From Areca catechu (lineage: Eukaryota > Streptophyta > Magnoliopsida > Arecales > Arecaceae), in NCBI GenBank assembly GCA_021397845.1, contig CM038038.1, positions 67,378,748-67,442,747 of the forward strand: DNA of 64,000 nt, written 5' to 3'. The notes beneath the pieces were generated by a model. The model saw nothing but the letters and a program-made list of their open reading frames with translations, did not search any database and was not told the origin of the DNA. The first letter of the stretch is position 1; every line of letters begins with the position of its first letter. The position numbers were made by a program, and so were the translations under genes. Shown here piece by piece: positions 33,154 to 45,686 of this stretch.

Positions 33154-33794
33154 TGTTACCGCCTAAATTGCCATGGCCTGTAGCTAAAGACGATCTCGGA
33201 CCGCACCCCTGTCGCTCAAGATCCTACTCAGATGCCTGGACTTGCAAAACAGAGGAGACTTGGGCCGGTGATCCTGGTGGGGGCACTCCGATGCTCAAGT
33301 CAGTAACAATTCAAGAGAACAAATCCTCCCGGTCGAGCCCCGTAGGCGGATTCCATGCTAGTAGGAGAAACTTATGAAATAAGAGTGTGAGTGGGTCAAG
33401 AGCGGAGCACTGGAGTGGCAGTGGAGGAGAGCCCGAGCGGGATGGCTGTATCCATTAAGGTCCTTCCTGTGGGTCCCCGATGGCCTGAAGCGGTGGCTCT
33501 CCTATGTAGTGCCCCCTCTTGCCCGTTTGCTTCTTCGCCACTTAGATTGACTTACCTTGTTTGAACCTTGAAGAACTCCTTTTAGCTAGGGTCGTTGCGC
33601 GCCACTTACCTCGGGATCTTCCCCTCACTTGCAGGCGCATGCAGCGATGTCCGGTGCCATGCATGATGTACCTTTTACCATCCATGATAGGGAATAGCAC
33701 CGTGCATGCTGACATCCCTTCTGGTCACTCCATTTTGAGAAGCATGGTAGCGCTTCGATCGACGGGCGACCGCCCATTGGATTCGAATCCTCTA
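33154..33794 (-). repeat. Element B 5' LTR, first segment
   Basis: Homologous to 16615-17190. It begins TGTTACCGCC on the plus strand and breaks at CCTCTA, where element C enters. It has about 68 bp (33504-33571) that the 3' LTR lacks. Confidence 0.85.
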
Positions 33795-34562
33795 TGATGG
33801 GGGACGAAAATGAAATGGTGAATGGAAAGTTTTAACAAGCTAACCAGCAAGCAAACTTGAGCAATTAATTATCAAATAAATGGTCTAAATTAATCCAAGA
33901 AAAGAATCTTCATAAGGAGACTAGTTGATCTAAGTTACAATACCCATAATGTAAATCTAGTTCAAAATAGAGATTAGGATCTTCATGGCAAGGAAACCAT
34001 CACTACTATGGCAAGTTAACCTTCAAATGATTAAATCTAATGAAGCTTAGAAAGAGTTTTCCTACCAACAATGATGGCTAATTATTTGGTGGAAGAAGGA
34101 GCTCTCATCACTCAAGGATTGAGGTCTAAACCATAAGACTAGCACTCCCTACCTTTAGGACTCACCTTGGCCATGATCCTTGGCTTGGAGACCTTCATCT
34201 TGGACTTAGAAAATCAGAGAAAACCTGTATCAAATCAAAAATTAGGCATGGAAGGAGAATTCAAAATTGGAATTGAAACAAGAAGAAGAAGGAAGGAAAA
34301 CAAGGAAGTAGAGGCCGGCGCCTTCAAGGAATGATGCTTGGATCTTGGATCAAGCAAGGGGCACTCCACCTTTCAAACACTTAAGGGTACTCTACCCTTC
34401 AAACACTCATTCAAGAACCTCACACTCTCTTCTTAAACCTATCTTCTAATTCTCAAACTCAAGAACTTTTCACTCCAAACAAGAGAACCTAGGGAAACCA
34501 TAACAAGAAAGATAGCTTTCTTTATTTAATCAAAAATAGAATGAATACAATGGGCGGGCTTA

Positions 34563-35819
34563 TGGTGTGGACACCAGAGGCACCAGAATAAGGCAGAGGC
34601 TTCTCAACCCTCTGTAGATCACTTAGTTAATATTTGAGTCCCTGTAATAAAGCTTAGTCCAGCTACATTTGAGTCCTGTAATTAGTCCAACTCTTATTAA
34701 GCTAGTTCAGTCCAATGCTAGCCAGCTCATGTTGAGCTAATTTCAATTTTTGAGTCCTGTCCAATCAGATTGAAGACTCAAGACCACATCATACAAGTGA
34801 AGACCAAGTTCAACCTAATTGAAGACATAAAAGTTAAGCCCAAGTCCAACCCAGCTTGAAGACTTGAAGAGTCCAGGAAGAGAAGACAAAATCAGGAACA
34901 AATTCAGAACCCTGGACCAGCCGGAAGGAATTTGGGCCAGCCCAGGCCCAGGTAGAATTTAGGGCGCCCCTCCCTAGAGTCACCTCCCCTCTTGGTCGGC
35001 CACTTATGGTCACCACCTTGGCCGACCAAGAGAAGGACAAGAGGGGAGTATTTTGAGTTAAAGTTTTCTACCTATTACCTTGTATTCCAATTAGAGTTTG
35101 AAAGGGAAAAGGAGTCCTATGTAAAGTCTAAAGTGCCCTTACTTGGAGCCCAAGGTTAAGGATCTATTTAAGGGACCCTAGCCTCTTGTATGAAACCTAA
35201 TTTTTGATGAATGAAAACCTTGAGTTCTTCTATTGAGTTGTGTGATACCCTGCTATGTGCATAAAGGGGTTTGCGAGAGTTTTTCTTCCCAGTGCTGCAA
35301 TCATCTTCCTGCTACCAACAAGCATCTCAGATCCCTGGATACCCACTCCAAAAGAAGCCTTTCCTTGCTATTTTTTCTTTGTTTTCTTGTTCCTTTGTGA
35401 GTTTTCTAATCCCTGACAGGTCATTTATAGGTCCCCGAGTTCCTACGAATCCAACGACTCCAGCCAAGCCTCAATCGGATCACCGAGCAGAAAGCTGGGT
35501 ATCCGTGGGTCTTTGGCTCGGTTTCCAAGCCGCATCCATCGAGGAATGAGACACCCTTTTGCTGTGATCTTCACAGACGTTGTCAGGTACACCCCTCTAC
35601 CTCCAGTAGTTTTATTGTAGGAGAACTTTCCCTAACCGAGGCTTCTCAGCCCCGGCGATCCTTCTTTTGCTACTTTTCTAGGTCCTAATCTGCATGCTGA
35701 TCTTCTAAAATTCATATAAAATTTTCTACAACTTATTTTAATCTAAGATTTGGCAGTTAATCACTCAACCCCACATATAAAACATACAAAAAAATTGCAT
35801 GAATATTAGTCCCCCATCA
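34563..35819 (+). repeat. Element D 5' LTR
   Basis: Begins TGGTGTGGACACCAG and ends CCCCCATCA. TATTTAAG at 35165-35172 is the TATA-like box. Matches 59076-60332. Confidence 0.93.
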
Positions 35820-35821
35820 TT

Positions 35822-35833
35822 TGGTATCAGAGC
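35822..35833 (+). other. Element D primer binding site
   Basis: TGGTATCAGAGC, two bases after the LTR, perfect tRNA-Met type. Confidence 0.92.
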
Positions 35834-36699
35834 TTAGATTAGGGCTTGTTTTCTGTAATTTTTTAGTTCATATATACTCTATTATTTTAATTATTTCTCC
35901 TTGTTAGAAACTCCAAAGATTTTGAAATTTATTTTTCTAGATTTACCATAATTCAAAGTAATTTTCAGAATTTTTTAAGATTTTATTTCGGACTGTGAAT
36001 TTTCTTCAAGCCGAAATACAGCCTGCAAATTTTTGGCTCTGTTTTTTTTCAGCATGACAAGTTTGGAAGTTTTAGGTTTTTGTTTAGCAATTTTTGTATA
36101 TCTTTTTATTTTAGTATATTTCCTGTATATTAGGACATAACTTGAAAGTTTTCTTTTAATTAAGAAAATACCAAAAAAAAAAATTACATATTCTCCAAAG
36201 ATACCAAAAAACATCTAAACCCTAATTTGCATCCTCATCTACCTGCCATCATTGCATAATTTACTTTTAAGGGCACTCTTGCTATATCAGATAAGGGGAG
36301 GAGTTGATAACCTCTCCTTAGCACAAAACCACATCCCTTGCATTCGGTCCCAAGCCTTAACCTAAAATTATTAGGCTTAATTTGCCCTAGTGGGCTAGGG
36401 ACACCAACTGGTCGGGTCCGGGCTAGTGTTAGATCACTGTGTCAAGTTAACCTGTGTGTGCCTTGTGCTCAGTGTCTAGAATGGTGGTTTAGGGATTCAA
36501 TCCCAAAGGGCTTGTGTGCTGGTCTACCTACCTGGCCAATCTCTGATTGGTATCTAGGATTGGCAATCAGGGACCTAACACTCCCCTTACACCTGCCTGG
36601 CTGAGTACAGGGTTACTATAGGCTAGTTTGCCACCCTGATTGAGCATCTAGTTTGGACTCTAGGTCTAGTCAGCTATAGTCGGTATGATCGAGTCTTGC
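35834..36699 (+). promoter_or_regulatory. Element D leader with conserved hairpins
   Basis: SL1 at 36293-36319 (AAGGGGAGG / CCTCTCCTT), SL2 at 36385-36400 (CCCTAG-TGGG-CTAGGG) and SL3 at 36536-36550 (CCAATC-TCT-GATTGG). It is closely similar to the G leader in its second half. No gene is seen. Confidence 0.65.
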
Positions 36700-38484
36700 A
36701 TGAGCACTAGATCAGGAGTTTTATATCACCCACCTCCCTCACAAATGTCTGAACCCATGGAAAATTTACAAGCCCAAATAAAAGCCCTAGCTGATCAAAT
36801 GGCCCAGATGGCTACCCAGATAACTACCCAGATGACTACCCAGATGACCCAGTTAACTCAGTCTGGTATTCAAACCAATGATAGAATTGACCATCTTGCC
36901 AGCAGGTTTGATCAGTTAGAAGTCCGGGTAGGGACCCCAGGAAAAAACCATGGGTCATAGTCTGAGCCAGATCCTAATTCCCCTCAACCTAGGAAGACCC
37001 CAAACCCTAATCCATATCCTGAGGTCGAACCTAGGAGAGCCCCTCATCCTGACCCATATTATAACCCTCAGCCTAGGAGGACCCCAGACCCTGACCCATA
37101 CCAAGAGGTCGAACCTAGGAGAGCCCCTCAACCTGACCCATACTACAATCCTAAGCCCAGGAGGACCCCAAACCCTGATCCATATCTTGAGGTTGAAACT
37201 AGAAGAGGCTATCGTCCTGACCCAATCCCTGAAGTTCGTCATAGAAGGCCTAATCAGGATTTTGTAGACCAGGAGGACTGATCCTATAGACATGTCAAGC
37301 TTGATGCTCCAACTTTTGATGGTTGTCTAGATCCTAAGGTATATATAGATTGGGAGGGAGAGATGGATCAATATTTTGAATGGTATGATATGACAGAGGA
37401 TCGTAAGTTTAGGTTTGCTAAGCTTAAGTTGATTTGGGAAGCCAGGTTACATTGGGCTAGTGTTGAGAGAACCCTTAATCTAGGAGGGTGTGATCTAATA
37501 ACCACCTGGTGGGCCATGAAGGGTAAGCTTAGGACAAGATACGTTCCAGCTTCATATCGTAGTGGGTTACTAGATCAATGGAAACGATTTAATCAGGGTA
37601 ACAAGAGCATAGATGAGTACATTGCAAAATTTGATGAGTATTCCATACGATGTGATTTGAGGGAGTCTGAGGATGTTGTCTTATCTAGGTTTAGGGCTGG
37701 ATTAAGAGATGACATTAAGAAAGAGCTCTACATGAGAGAGGTTAGAGACCTGGACCATGCTTACCAGATTGCTAGGGATCATGAACGTTTCCATAGAGGG
37801 CCCGTTTACCGTCGACCTGAGCCCACTAGATACCCTAGTCAGTATCCGGGAGCTAGCCAGCCCCTTCAGAGTCGACCCATACCCAGTCGACCTAGTCCTA
37901 GTCTTCCAGGTCCGAGTCGACCCTAGCCTAGTAATTCTTTGGCCCGCAAGGATGATCGAGGAAAATCTGTAGAAGCTAATAAGGGTTACACTCCCCAGAA
38001 GACCTGTTTTAGATGTCATAAGCTAGGCCACTTTATGAATCAATGTCCAGTTAGTGCTTTACATATAGGTGAATTACAAGAAGAAGAGCCTGAGTCTGTA
38101 GTCAAACCTGAGGGAGAAGTTTATGAGGCTGATGATCAATTAATAGAGGAGTACGAAGGTGAGGAGGAAGAACCTGAGTTTGAGAACCAATTAGGAGTGG
38201 TTAGGTGCATCCTAGCCCAAACCCCAATTAAGGAAGATTGGCATAGGACTAGCATCCTACAGACTTTTGTTAAGATAGGGGATAAGGTTCTTAAGATCAT
38301 CATAGATAGTGGGAGTTGTGTCAATGCCATCTCTGCCAAGACAGTTAAATCTTTAGGATTGACCACAGTTCCTATCCTAGCCCGTACAAAGTTTCTTGGT
38401 AGATTCCACCTCCATCCAAATTCAAGTTAGGTGCCAATCTTACTTAGATTGCAGACCTATGAGAAAAGATTTGGTGTGATGTTA
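36700..38484 (+). pseudogene. Element D gag and protease N-terminus, interrupted by element E
   Basis: Starts MSTRSGVLYHPPPS at 36700; an in-frame ATG lies five codons upstream. The coiled coil has TTQMTTQMTQ repeats. A stop at about 36958 interrupts the Pro/Arg-rich stretch. The capsid-like region 37363-37926 includes FDEYSIRCDLRESED and LSRFRAGLRDDIKKEL. One intact CCHC knuckle (CFRCHKLGHFMNQC, about 38005-38047) and protease IIIDSGSCVNAIS follow (about 38300-38340). The frame slips near 38370 and the sequence ends at the E insertion after EKIWCDV. Confidence 0.85.
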
Positions 38485-39798
38485 TGGTGTGGACACCAGA
38501 AGCCGAAAGAAACTTCACTCCAACAAGTTAGCCTTATCCCAATTTGGATCGATGATAATTAGGTTACCATGTATCCTTTAGTTCAAAAATATTTTATTTC
38601 AAGAGTCATTTCCTTTTCAAGAGTCCTGTAATTAATTTTGAGTTTCAAATAAAGAGTGTTTATTGAGTCCTGTAATTACTTTTAAAATTTATTTCCTGTA
38701 AGTCCATTTCAAGTTTTAAAGTCTAGGTCAGTCAAGTCAGTTCAGTTGAGTAAGTCTAATTCAGTTGAGTTAAGTCTAATCAAGTCTTAAAGCCATGAAA
38801 GCCAGCAACAAGACTCAAATTCTAGACCCCAGAATTTGACCACATGAAGAAAAGAAGACACATCAACCAAGCAAGAGAAAAGGACCATCAACTAGGACCA
38901 CTGGGCACCACATGTCATTCTTATCCAAGTAGAAGACCTCCTCACCATGCCACGTCATCAGGTGCCCTTCACCAGCCACCTCATCACCCTTTGGGCGCCA
39001 ACAAGGGAGATTCAATTCAAGGAGGTTGGCCACATCCCTCCAAGTCCTCCACCAAATCCTCCAACCCCCCCATATCCCTCAAACTCTCCACCAAATCCTC
39101 CAACCCCCCTTGTAATCCTCCTCGATTTGGGAAGTTTTTAAATTTCAAAAGCTAGCTTTGTGAGGCTATTAAAAGCCTTGGACGCCCATTGTAAAAGAGA
39201 TTGATTTTGGAAATGAATGAAGTTTGAAGTGAAGTTGTCTTGAGTTTTATGTGTGAAATTTTTCCTATCTTCTTCTTCCACGCCCAAAGCCACTCTCTTC
39301 CCTAGCAATTCATCATCCAAGCTCAAGGCAAAGGCATTGGAGTCGGCCAGATCTTCTCAACTATCTTTTCTTTGTTCACAAGTTCTCCCATCCTTCTTTA
39401 TGTTTGCATCCTTCAACCTTAACTTTGATCTTCATTGCAGGGTCCTTCGAAGTCCTTGAGTTGTGAACAGGGTTCCCCTTGACAATGAACCAACAAGCTG
39501 AAGCCCAAGTCCAGGGTTCTGATCACTGTTATCCAAGTTCTCTAGTCCAGAGCATCAGTAGTTTCAAGTTTTGAATCATAGGAAGGTTGGAAAACTCATC
39601 AAGGTAAGTCCTCAATCATTAGCCCCTATTGTCTAGATCTTCTTCCTTCTTAGTTTTAGAGTTGTGTCTAATCATGTAATAGTCCCTTTTCATATAATCC
39701 TTAAATCTTATTAAGATGAGTACAATGCTAAGTATAATTAGATTTCATTGCTCTACAAACACCATATTCAAAACATTAATCATATACGTGCCGCATCA
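38485..39798 (+). repeat. Element E 5' LTR
   Basis: Begins TGGTGTGGACACCAGAAGCC and ends GTGCCGCATCA. TATTAAAA at 39167-39174 is a likely TATA box. It contains short direct repeats (TCCACCAAATCCTCCAACCC, near 39047 and 39088) and a tandem GTCTAATTCAGTTGAGT that is shortened in the 3' copy. Confidence 0.93.
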
Positions 39799-39801
39799 AA
39801 T

Positions 39802-39812
39802 TGGTTCAGAGC
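39802..39812 (+). other. Element E primer binding site, one base short
   Basis: Reads TGGTTCAGAGC, equal to the tRNA-Met site TGGTATCAGAGC with one base missing. It lies three bases after the LTR. Confidence 0.7.
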
Positions 39813-40830
39813 ATGGTTGCATTAGGGTAGAATAGTTTTCTTTAAATCCAAGCAAGATCTAAAATTCACGCCTCCTGAGCGGGTGTACTCCAGTACACTG
39901 TCACGACCCATGGGAACAATGAGCCCCTGGCCGGACGTGAATTTTTAGATTGAAGTTTTGGGTAAGCCATTGCACTTGTTTGATTAGGTTCTGTTTTCTG
40001 AAAATTTGCATCTATTTACTGTAATCCGTCTGCAACTCCAAAGGCAAGTCGCTAATTTTTTATTGAAATATTTTTTTTCTTGTTCCTTTTTAAGTCAATT
40101 ATCACCATATTAAATTTCATCATCAGAAAAAAAAAATATAAAAAAAATGAAAATTTCTGCAGTTCGACACTGTCATTAGGGTTCTGTTCTATCCTTTTTA
40201 TTTATCTTCATTTGTAGGATCTGCTTAGAGTAGTATAGATTTTAGTTTTAAATTTTCTTTTATCTTCATTGAAACATATAAGTTAGAAATCCTCTATGAA
40301 TTTTTCAGAATTTTTGGATATTTTTTTCATCACGTTTTCCACACCACTTTCAAACTGCAACACACTTCTGCAGCACCTTTGCATTTCATTCATCTTATGG
40401 GAAATCAAATTAAGGGCATCAATTTGACATAGGGTCAGGGTTTCATCACCTGTCCCTAGCCCAAAAATCACCAACCAGCATATCGATCCCAGCCCATTAT
40501 TTAAAATTGAGTAGAACATTAATTGCCCTAGTGGGTTAGGGACACCAACAAGTTGGGTTCAGGTTAGGGTCAAGTTAACTGTGTCAGCTAATTGGTGTGT
40601 GCTTACTGGCTTGGTGTCTAGGATTGGTGCATCAGGGCTTGTGATTTAGTCCGCCTACCTGGCCAATCTCAGATTGGTGTCTAAGGTTGGCAATCAGGGA
40701 CCTTCACTCCCCTCCACCTACCTGGCTAAGTCCCATAAGTACTACTAGCTAGTTGGTTCACTTAATTAGACTTCTAATTTATGCTCTAGGTCTAGGAAAC
40801 CTTAGCTCGAACTAGAGTCCATTTGCATGC
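39813..40830 (+). promoter_or_regulatory. Element E leader with conserved hairpins
   Basis: SL1 at 40431-40457 pairs AGGGTCAGG with CCTGTCCCT; two of its pairs differ from the other elements by compensatory changes. SL2 is at 40526-40541 (CCCTAG-TGGG-TTAGGG, one G-U) and SL3 at 40663-40677 (CCAATC-TCA-GATTGG). No gene is seen. Confidence 0.65.
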
Positions 40831-42180
40831 ATGACAACTAGAGCAGGGACACTGTATTAACCAATCCAAGCCCAGTCAAGTGTAGCCATGGACCAAAACT
40901 TAGGGAATTTGATCAAAGGCCTAAATGATCAACTGGCCCAACTGACTAAGAGTTTAACTGAGCAATTGGCCCAAACAAATCAGAATGTGGCACAAACCAA
41001 CCAAGACATGAATGAGCAGTTAGCCCACATCACTACTAGGTTGGATCAGTTAGAGGCTAGAACCCCTGAAAGCAATCATGAAGCCCAGACTGAGCCTGAG
41101 CCTAGTCTTGCACCTGAACTCGAGACCCCATTGAACCCTAGAAGGATTTCATATCAAAACCCTTTCTACGAAACAAACCCTAGGAGAGCTTCCCAATATC
41201 AGTTTTATGATCCAATTCCTAGAGGACCCCACCCTGATCAAACCATCGAGCCCAACCCAAGGAGATTCCATCATGAGCCTAACTATGAACCCAATGTCAG
41301 GAGACCCACCCCAATTCACTTTGATCAAGATGACCAAACCATGAAGAACATTAGGCTGGAAGCTCCCACCTTTGATGGAATTTTAGATCCAAAGATCTAC
41401 ATTGATTGGAAAGGTGAGATGGACCAGTATTTTGATTGGTTTGAGATGAGTGAAGAGAGCAAGTGTAAGTTTGCAAAGCTTAAACTTGTGCGCCAAGCTA
41501 GGTTATTGGGAAACGTTGAGAGACTCACTAGACAGAGAGGTGATGTGCCCATAGTGACCTGGCAAGCTATGAAACTTAGGCTTAGGGAGAAATACCTTCC
41601 TATGTCCTACCACCAAAGACTCCTAGATCAATGGCAAAGACTTACTCAAGGAAATAGGAGTGTCGCGGACTACATAGCAAAGTTTGACGAATTCGTTATG
41701 AGGTGCAATGTTGATGAATCTGAGTCGGTGACCTTGTCTAGATTTAGAGCCAGACTGAGGGAAGAAATTCAAAGAGAATTGTTCATGTGAGAGGTACATG
41801 ACCTAGAATTGACCTATCAGATAGCTAGGGATGCTGAGAGATTCCATAGAGGTCCAGTCTATCGTAGGCCCGAAGCCCCTAGGACTAGTGCACCTTATCA
41901 GCAGTTAGGATCCAATCAGCCTAGATTCAACCGACCCAATCCTAATGTGCCTGTGACCCGAAGAGATGACAAGGGGAAAACACCTGAGACCCAAAGAACT
42001 CCAAACGCATGTTTCAAGTGTAACAAAGTGGGTCACTATTCTAGCAACTGTCCTAATAGAGCCCTACACATAGGGGAAGTAGAAGAGGAAGTCGTAGAAT
42101 CCCAAGGTGAATTTGAGGAGGAAGTATAACAGGCAGATGAGAACTTGGCTGAAGAGTATGAGGATGAGGAAGTCCTGGTA
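40831..42180 (+). pseudogene. Element E gag
   Basis: The homologous start is ATG at 40831 (MTTRAGTLY), with a stop at 40858; the long frame then begins at 40888. The coiled coil has LAQLTKSLTEQLAQTNQNVAQ and NEQLAHITTRLDQLEA, and Arg/Pro-rich repeats (NPRRIS, NPRRAS, NPRRFH) follow. The capsid-like region contains VADYIAKFDEFVMRC and LSRFRARLREEIQREL. A stop at 41788 precedes the linker. One intact knuckle, CFKCNKVGHYSSNC, lies near 42010-42051. A stop at 42127 breaks the following EVYEAD motif. Confidence 0.85.
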
Positions 42181-42720
42181 GATCAAGATCTGTTAGGAGT
42201 GGTTAGGTGTATTCTCACCCAAGCTAAAACCCAAGAAGATTGGCGTAGGACTAGCATCCTATAGACATTCATTAAGATAGGTGAGAAAGTATGCAAAGTC
42301 ATTTTAGATAGCGGTAGCTGTGTCAATGCCATATCCACCAACACAGTTAAAAACCTAGGATTGCCCACCGTACCCCATCCTAATCCCTATAAGGTATCCT
42401 GGATAGACTCAACCATGATTTTCGTTAAGTCTAGGTGCCTAGTAACCATTCAGTTCCAATCTTACCTGGAGAAAGTATGGTGTGATGTACTTCCAATGGG
42501 AGTAAATAGCATAATTTTAGGCCGACCATGGTTGTACGATCTTGACGTAACACTCTATGGTCGTTCTAATTCGTGCTCGTTTACTCATAATGGAAAGAAG
42601 ATTGTAATCCATTCTTCTCCACCTAAGAACCCCATTAAGAGAGGATCAAGCCAATTGAGTGATAAGAAAAAGGGGATAAACGTGATCACTGCTAGAGAAA
42701 TGGAGAAAGAAATTAGCAAT
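42181..42720 (+). pseudogene. Element E protease
   Basis: LLGVVRCILTQ, then a Gln-to-stop near 42264, then VILDSGSCVNAIS (about 42300-42340) with the catalytic Asp-Ser-Gly intact. PYKVSWIDSTMIFVKSRC and IILGRPWLYDLDVTL complete the retropepsin fold. Apart from the stop it is well kept. Confidence 0.8.
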
Positions 42721-44160
42721 GAGTCACCTGTTTGGATTTTGACCATTAAGGATTATCAAGAACCTCTTTCAAAAGAACAACCTCCAGAAGTCAGTGAAGT
42801 GCTAGAGGAGTTCAAAGATGTGTTCCCCAATGACTTGCCCGACCAACTCCCACCTCTTAGGGATATACAACATGCGATAGACTTAGTCCCCGGAGCAACC
42901 CTACCGAACCTTCCCCATTATAGAATGAACCCTACCGAGCACCAAGAATTACAACGTCAAGTAGGAGAACTCCTAAAGAAAGGATTCATTAGGGAGAGTT
43001 TGAGTCCATGTGCAGTCCCAACCTTACTTACCCTAAGAAAGATGGCACATGGAGAATGTGTGTTGATAGTCGTGCCATAAATAAAATCACAGTGAAGTAT
43101 AGGTTTCCCATCCCCCGCTTGGATGATATGTTAGATATGATGGCCGGTGCAACTATATTTTCTAAGATTGACCTGAAGAGCGGCTATCACCAAGTTAGGA
43201 TCAGACCAGGGGATGAATGGAAGACTGCCTTTAAAACTAAGGACGGGTAATTTGAATAGGTAGTCATGCCTTTTGGGTTATCAAACGCCCCTAGCACTTT
43301 TATGCGAATCATGAACCAAGTCCTACGAGCCTTTATTGGAAAATTTGTTGTCGTTTACTTTGACGACATACTTGTCTATAGTAGGACTAGAGAAGATCAT
43401 CAACAACATCTGAGGCAGGTATGTTTAGCACTTAGGAAAGATAACCTCTATGCCAATCTAAAGAAATGTGCTTTCATGACTACTAGAGTTATCTTCCTAG
43501 GATTTGTTGTGACCCCTGAAGGAGTATCCGCTGACCCTGAGAAGGTTAAGGCAATTGTAGAGTGGCCAACACCCAATAATATTCACGAAGTAAGAAGTTT
43601 TCATGGCCTCGCTATGTTTTATCAAAGATTTATTAGAGGGTTTAGCACCATAGTTGCTCCTATCACGGATTGTATTAGGAAGGGCCACTTTGAATGGACG
43701 AAGTCAACTGATAAGGTCTTCCTTCACATCAAAGATAAGATAACCCAAGCACCAGTCTTAAGACTACCCGATTTTTCTAAGGTCTTTAAAGTAGCATGCG
43801 ATGCTTCGGGAGTAGGTATTGGTGGAGTTCTGAGTCAAGAGAACCATCCCGTAGTATTCTTTAGTGAGAAATTGAATGAAGCCAGGAAGAAATACTCCAC
43901 ATATGATCGGGAACTTTATGCGGTAGTGCAAGCATTAAGGTATTGGAGGCATTATCTCCTACCGCAAGAATTTATTTTATTTTCAGACCATGAAGCCCTT
44001 AGGTTTTTGAGTTCCCAAAAGAAACTAAACCCTAGGCATGCCAAATGGGTAGAGTACATCCAATCCTATACATTTGTCCTAAAGCATCAATCAGGAACCG
44101 ATAATAAGGTAGCTGATGCCCTAAGTCGTAGAACATTACTTTTAACTTCAGTCAGTACTG
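42721..44160 (+). pseudogene. Element E reverse transcriptase and RNase H
   Basis: FKDVFPNDLPDQLPPLRDIQ and LPHYRMNPTEHQELQ lead in. The frame slips near 43025 at SPCAVP, and two stops at about 43249 and 43258 fall within GLFEWV. YFDD lies at 43356-43367. RNase H has ACDASGVGIGGVLSQ, the catalytic Glu in YDRELYAVV and Asp in FSDHEALRFL, and ends VADALSRRTLL. RNase H is therefore intact at the residues I can check, in contrast to A and D. Confidence 0.87.
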
Positions 44161-45686
44161 AAGTCATAGATTTTGAAAGACTTAAGGAGCAGTACGAAAC
44201 TTGTCCAGATTTTGGTGAAATTTATTTTGCGTCAAGGACCATTTAGTGATCATAGTGACTATACCCTTCTAGATGGTTATCTTTTTAGAGAGAATAGGCT
44301 TTGCATCCCAAGAACCTCCTTAAGAGATTTTTTTAGTTTGGGAGATACATGCGGGAGGTTTGGCTGGCCACTTCGGATGAAACAAGACTATCTTGGCTGT
44401 TGAGGAACAATTTTACTGGCCAAGTCTTAAGAAACAAGTAGCAAACCTTGTAGCCTGATGTAGGACATGTGCTATTGCAAAGCAACAAAAGAAGAATACC
44501 TGGCTATACACTCCATTACCTATACCTGAGTGTCCATGGCAGGATCTAAGCATGGACTTTGTTCTAGGATTACCCAAGACCATTCGAAAACATGATTCAA
44601 TCTTTGTGGTGGTCGACCGGTTTTCAAAAATGGCCCATTTCATACCTTGCTCCCAAACTTTCGATGCCTCTAGGATAGCCAAACTCTTTCTTGATCAAGT
44701 AGTCAGACTCCACGGGTTACCAAAAACCATTATTTCTGATAGGGATGTCCGCTTCACAAGTTACTTCTAGAAAATCCTTTGGTACCTATTAGGAACCAGA
44801 CTGAAATTCTCCACTGCCTACCATCCCCAGACTGATGGACAAACCGAGGTTGTAAATAGAAGTCTAGGGAACTTGCTGAGATGCCTAGTGGGAGAAAGTC
44901 TAGGAAACTGGGATTTGTTATTGCCACGTGCTGAGTTCGCTTACAACAGTTCGGTCAATCGATCTACGGGCAAAAGTCCCTTTGAGATGTCCATGGTTGC
45001 AAGCCTAGGAAGCCTTTAGATCTAATCCCACTACCTATTCACACACGAGTCTCTGAGTCTGCTGAGTCTTTTGCACAGCATGTCACAAATCTACATAAAG
45101 AAATCAATAATAAGATCAACCTGAGCAATGAAACTTACAAACACTTAGCTGACTCACATAAGAGGGCTAAAGAATTCTGTGAAGGGGATTATGCGATGAT
45201 TAGGCTCAACCCTGAACGGTTTCCCCCTGGAACCATAAAGAAGCTGCATGCCCGCGGAGCGGGACCTTTTAAGATCTTAAAGAAAATAGGGCCTAATGCA
45301 TATGTTTTGGAACTTCCACCTGATATGGGTATTAGTACAACCTTCAATGTTTCAGACCTAGTAGAATACAAAGAACCACTACTAATACCTAGTAAGCCTT
45401 TTGAGCCAGAAACTTTCATTGAGAGTGAACATATTTCCTAGTGTCCACCACCAACCTTACCTGAGCAGAGAGAGAGGATTGAGAGAATCCTGGATGACAA
45501 GATCATTACTACCAGGAATAAGGACTATCAGCGATACCTGGTTCAATGGCAAGGTCGACCTGAGTCCGACAACTCTTGGATTACTCGAGAGGACCTGCAA
45601 AGACTTAACCCAGACTTGTTCGAGCATTACCAGGGCAAAACTGAACCATACTCGACTGGGTCGAGTTCTGCCCACCCCAGGAGAAT
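44161..45686 (+). pseudogene. Element E integrase with chromodomain
   Basis: The frame slips near 44225 and again around the zinc domain (44330-44460), where a Cys-Arg-Thr-Cys-like pair is preceded by a stop. The core 44552-44770 has MDFVLGLPKT, VVVDRFSKMAHF and ISDRDVRFTSYF, then a stop in place of Trp. STAYHPQTDGQTEVVNRSLG holds the Glu. The C-terminal part at 45196-45441 reads NAYVLELPPDMGISTTFNVSDLVEY. A chromodomain is at about 45514-45630 (YQRYLVQWQGRPESDNSW). The frame runs on into the 3' LTR. Confidence 0.83.
45650..45686 (+). promoter_or_regulatory. Element E 3' hairpin and polypurine tract
   Basis: ACTCGAC-TGG-GTCGAGT (45650-45666), then CCAGGAGAAT up to the LTR. The loop differs from the other elements and the stem is unchanged. 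Confidence 0.7.
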
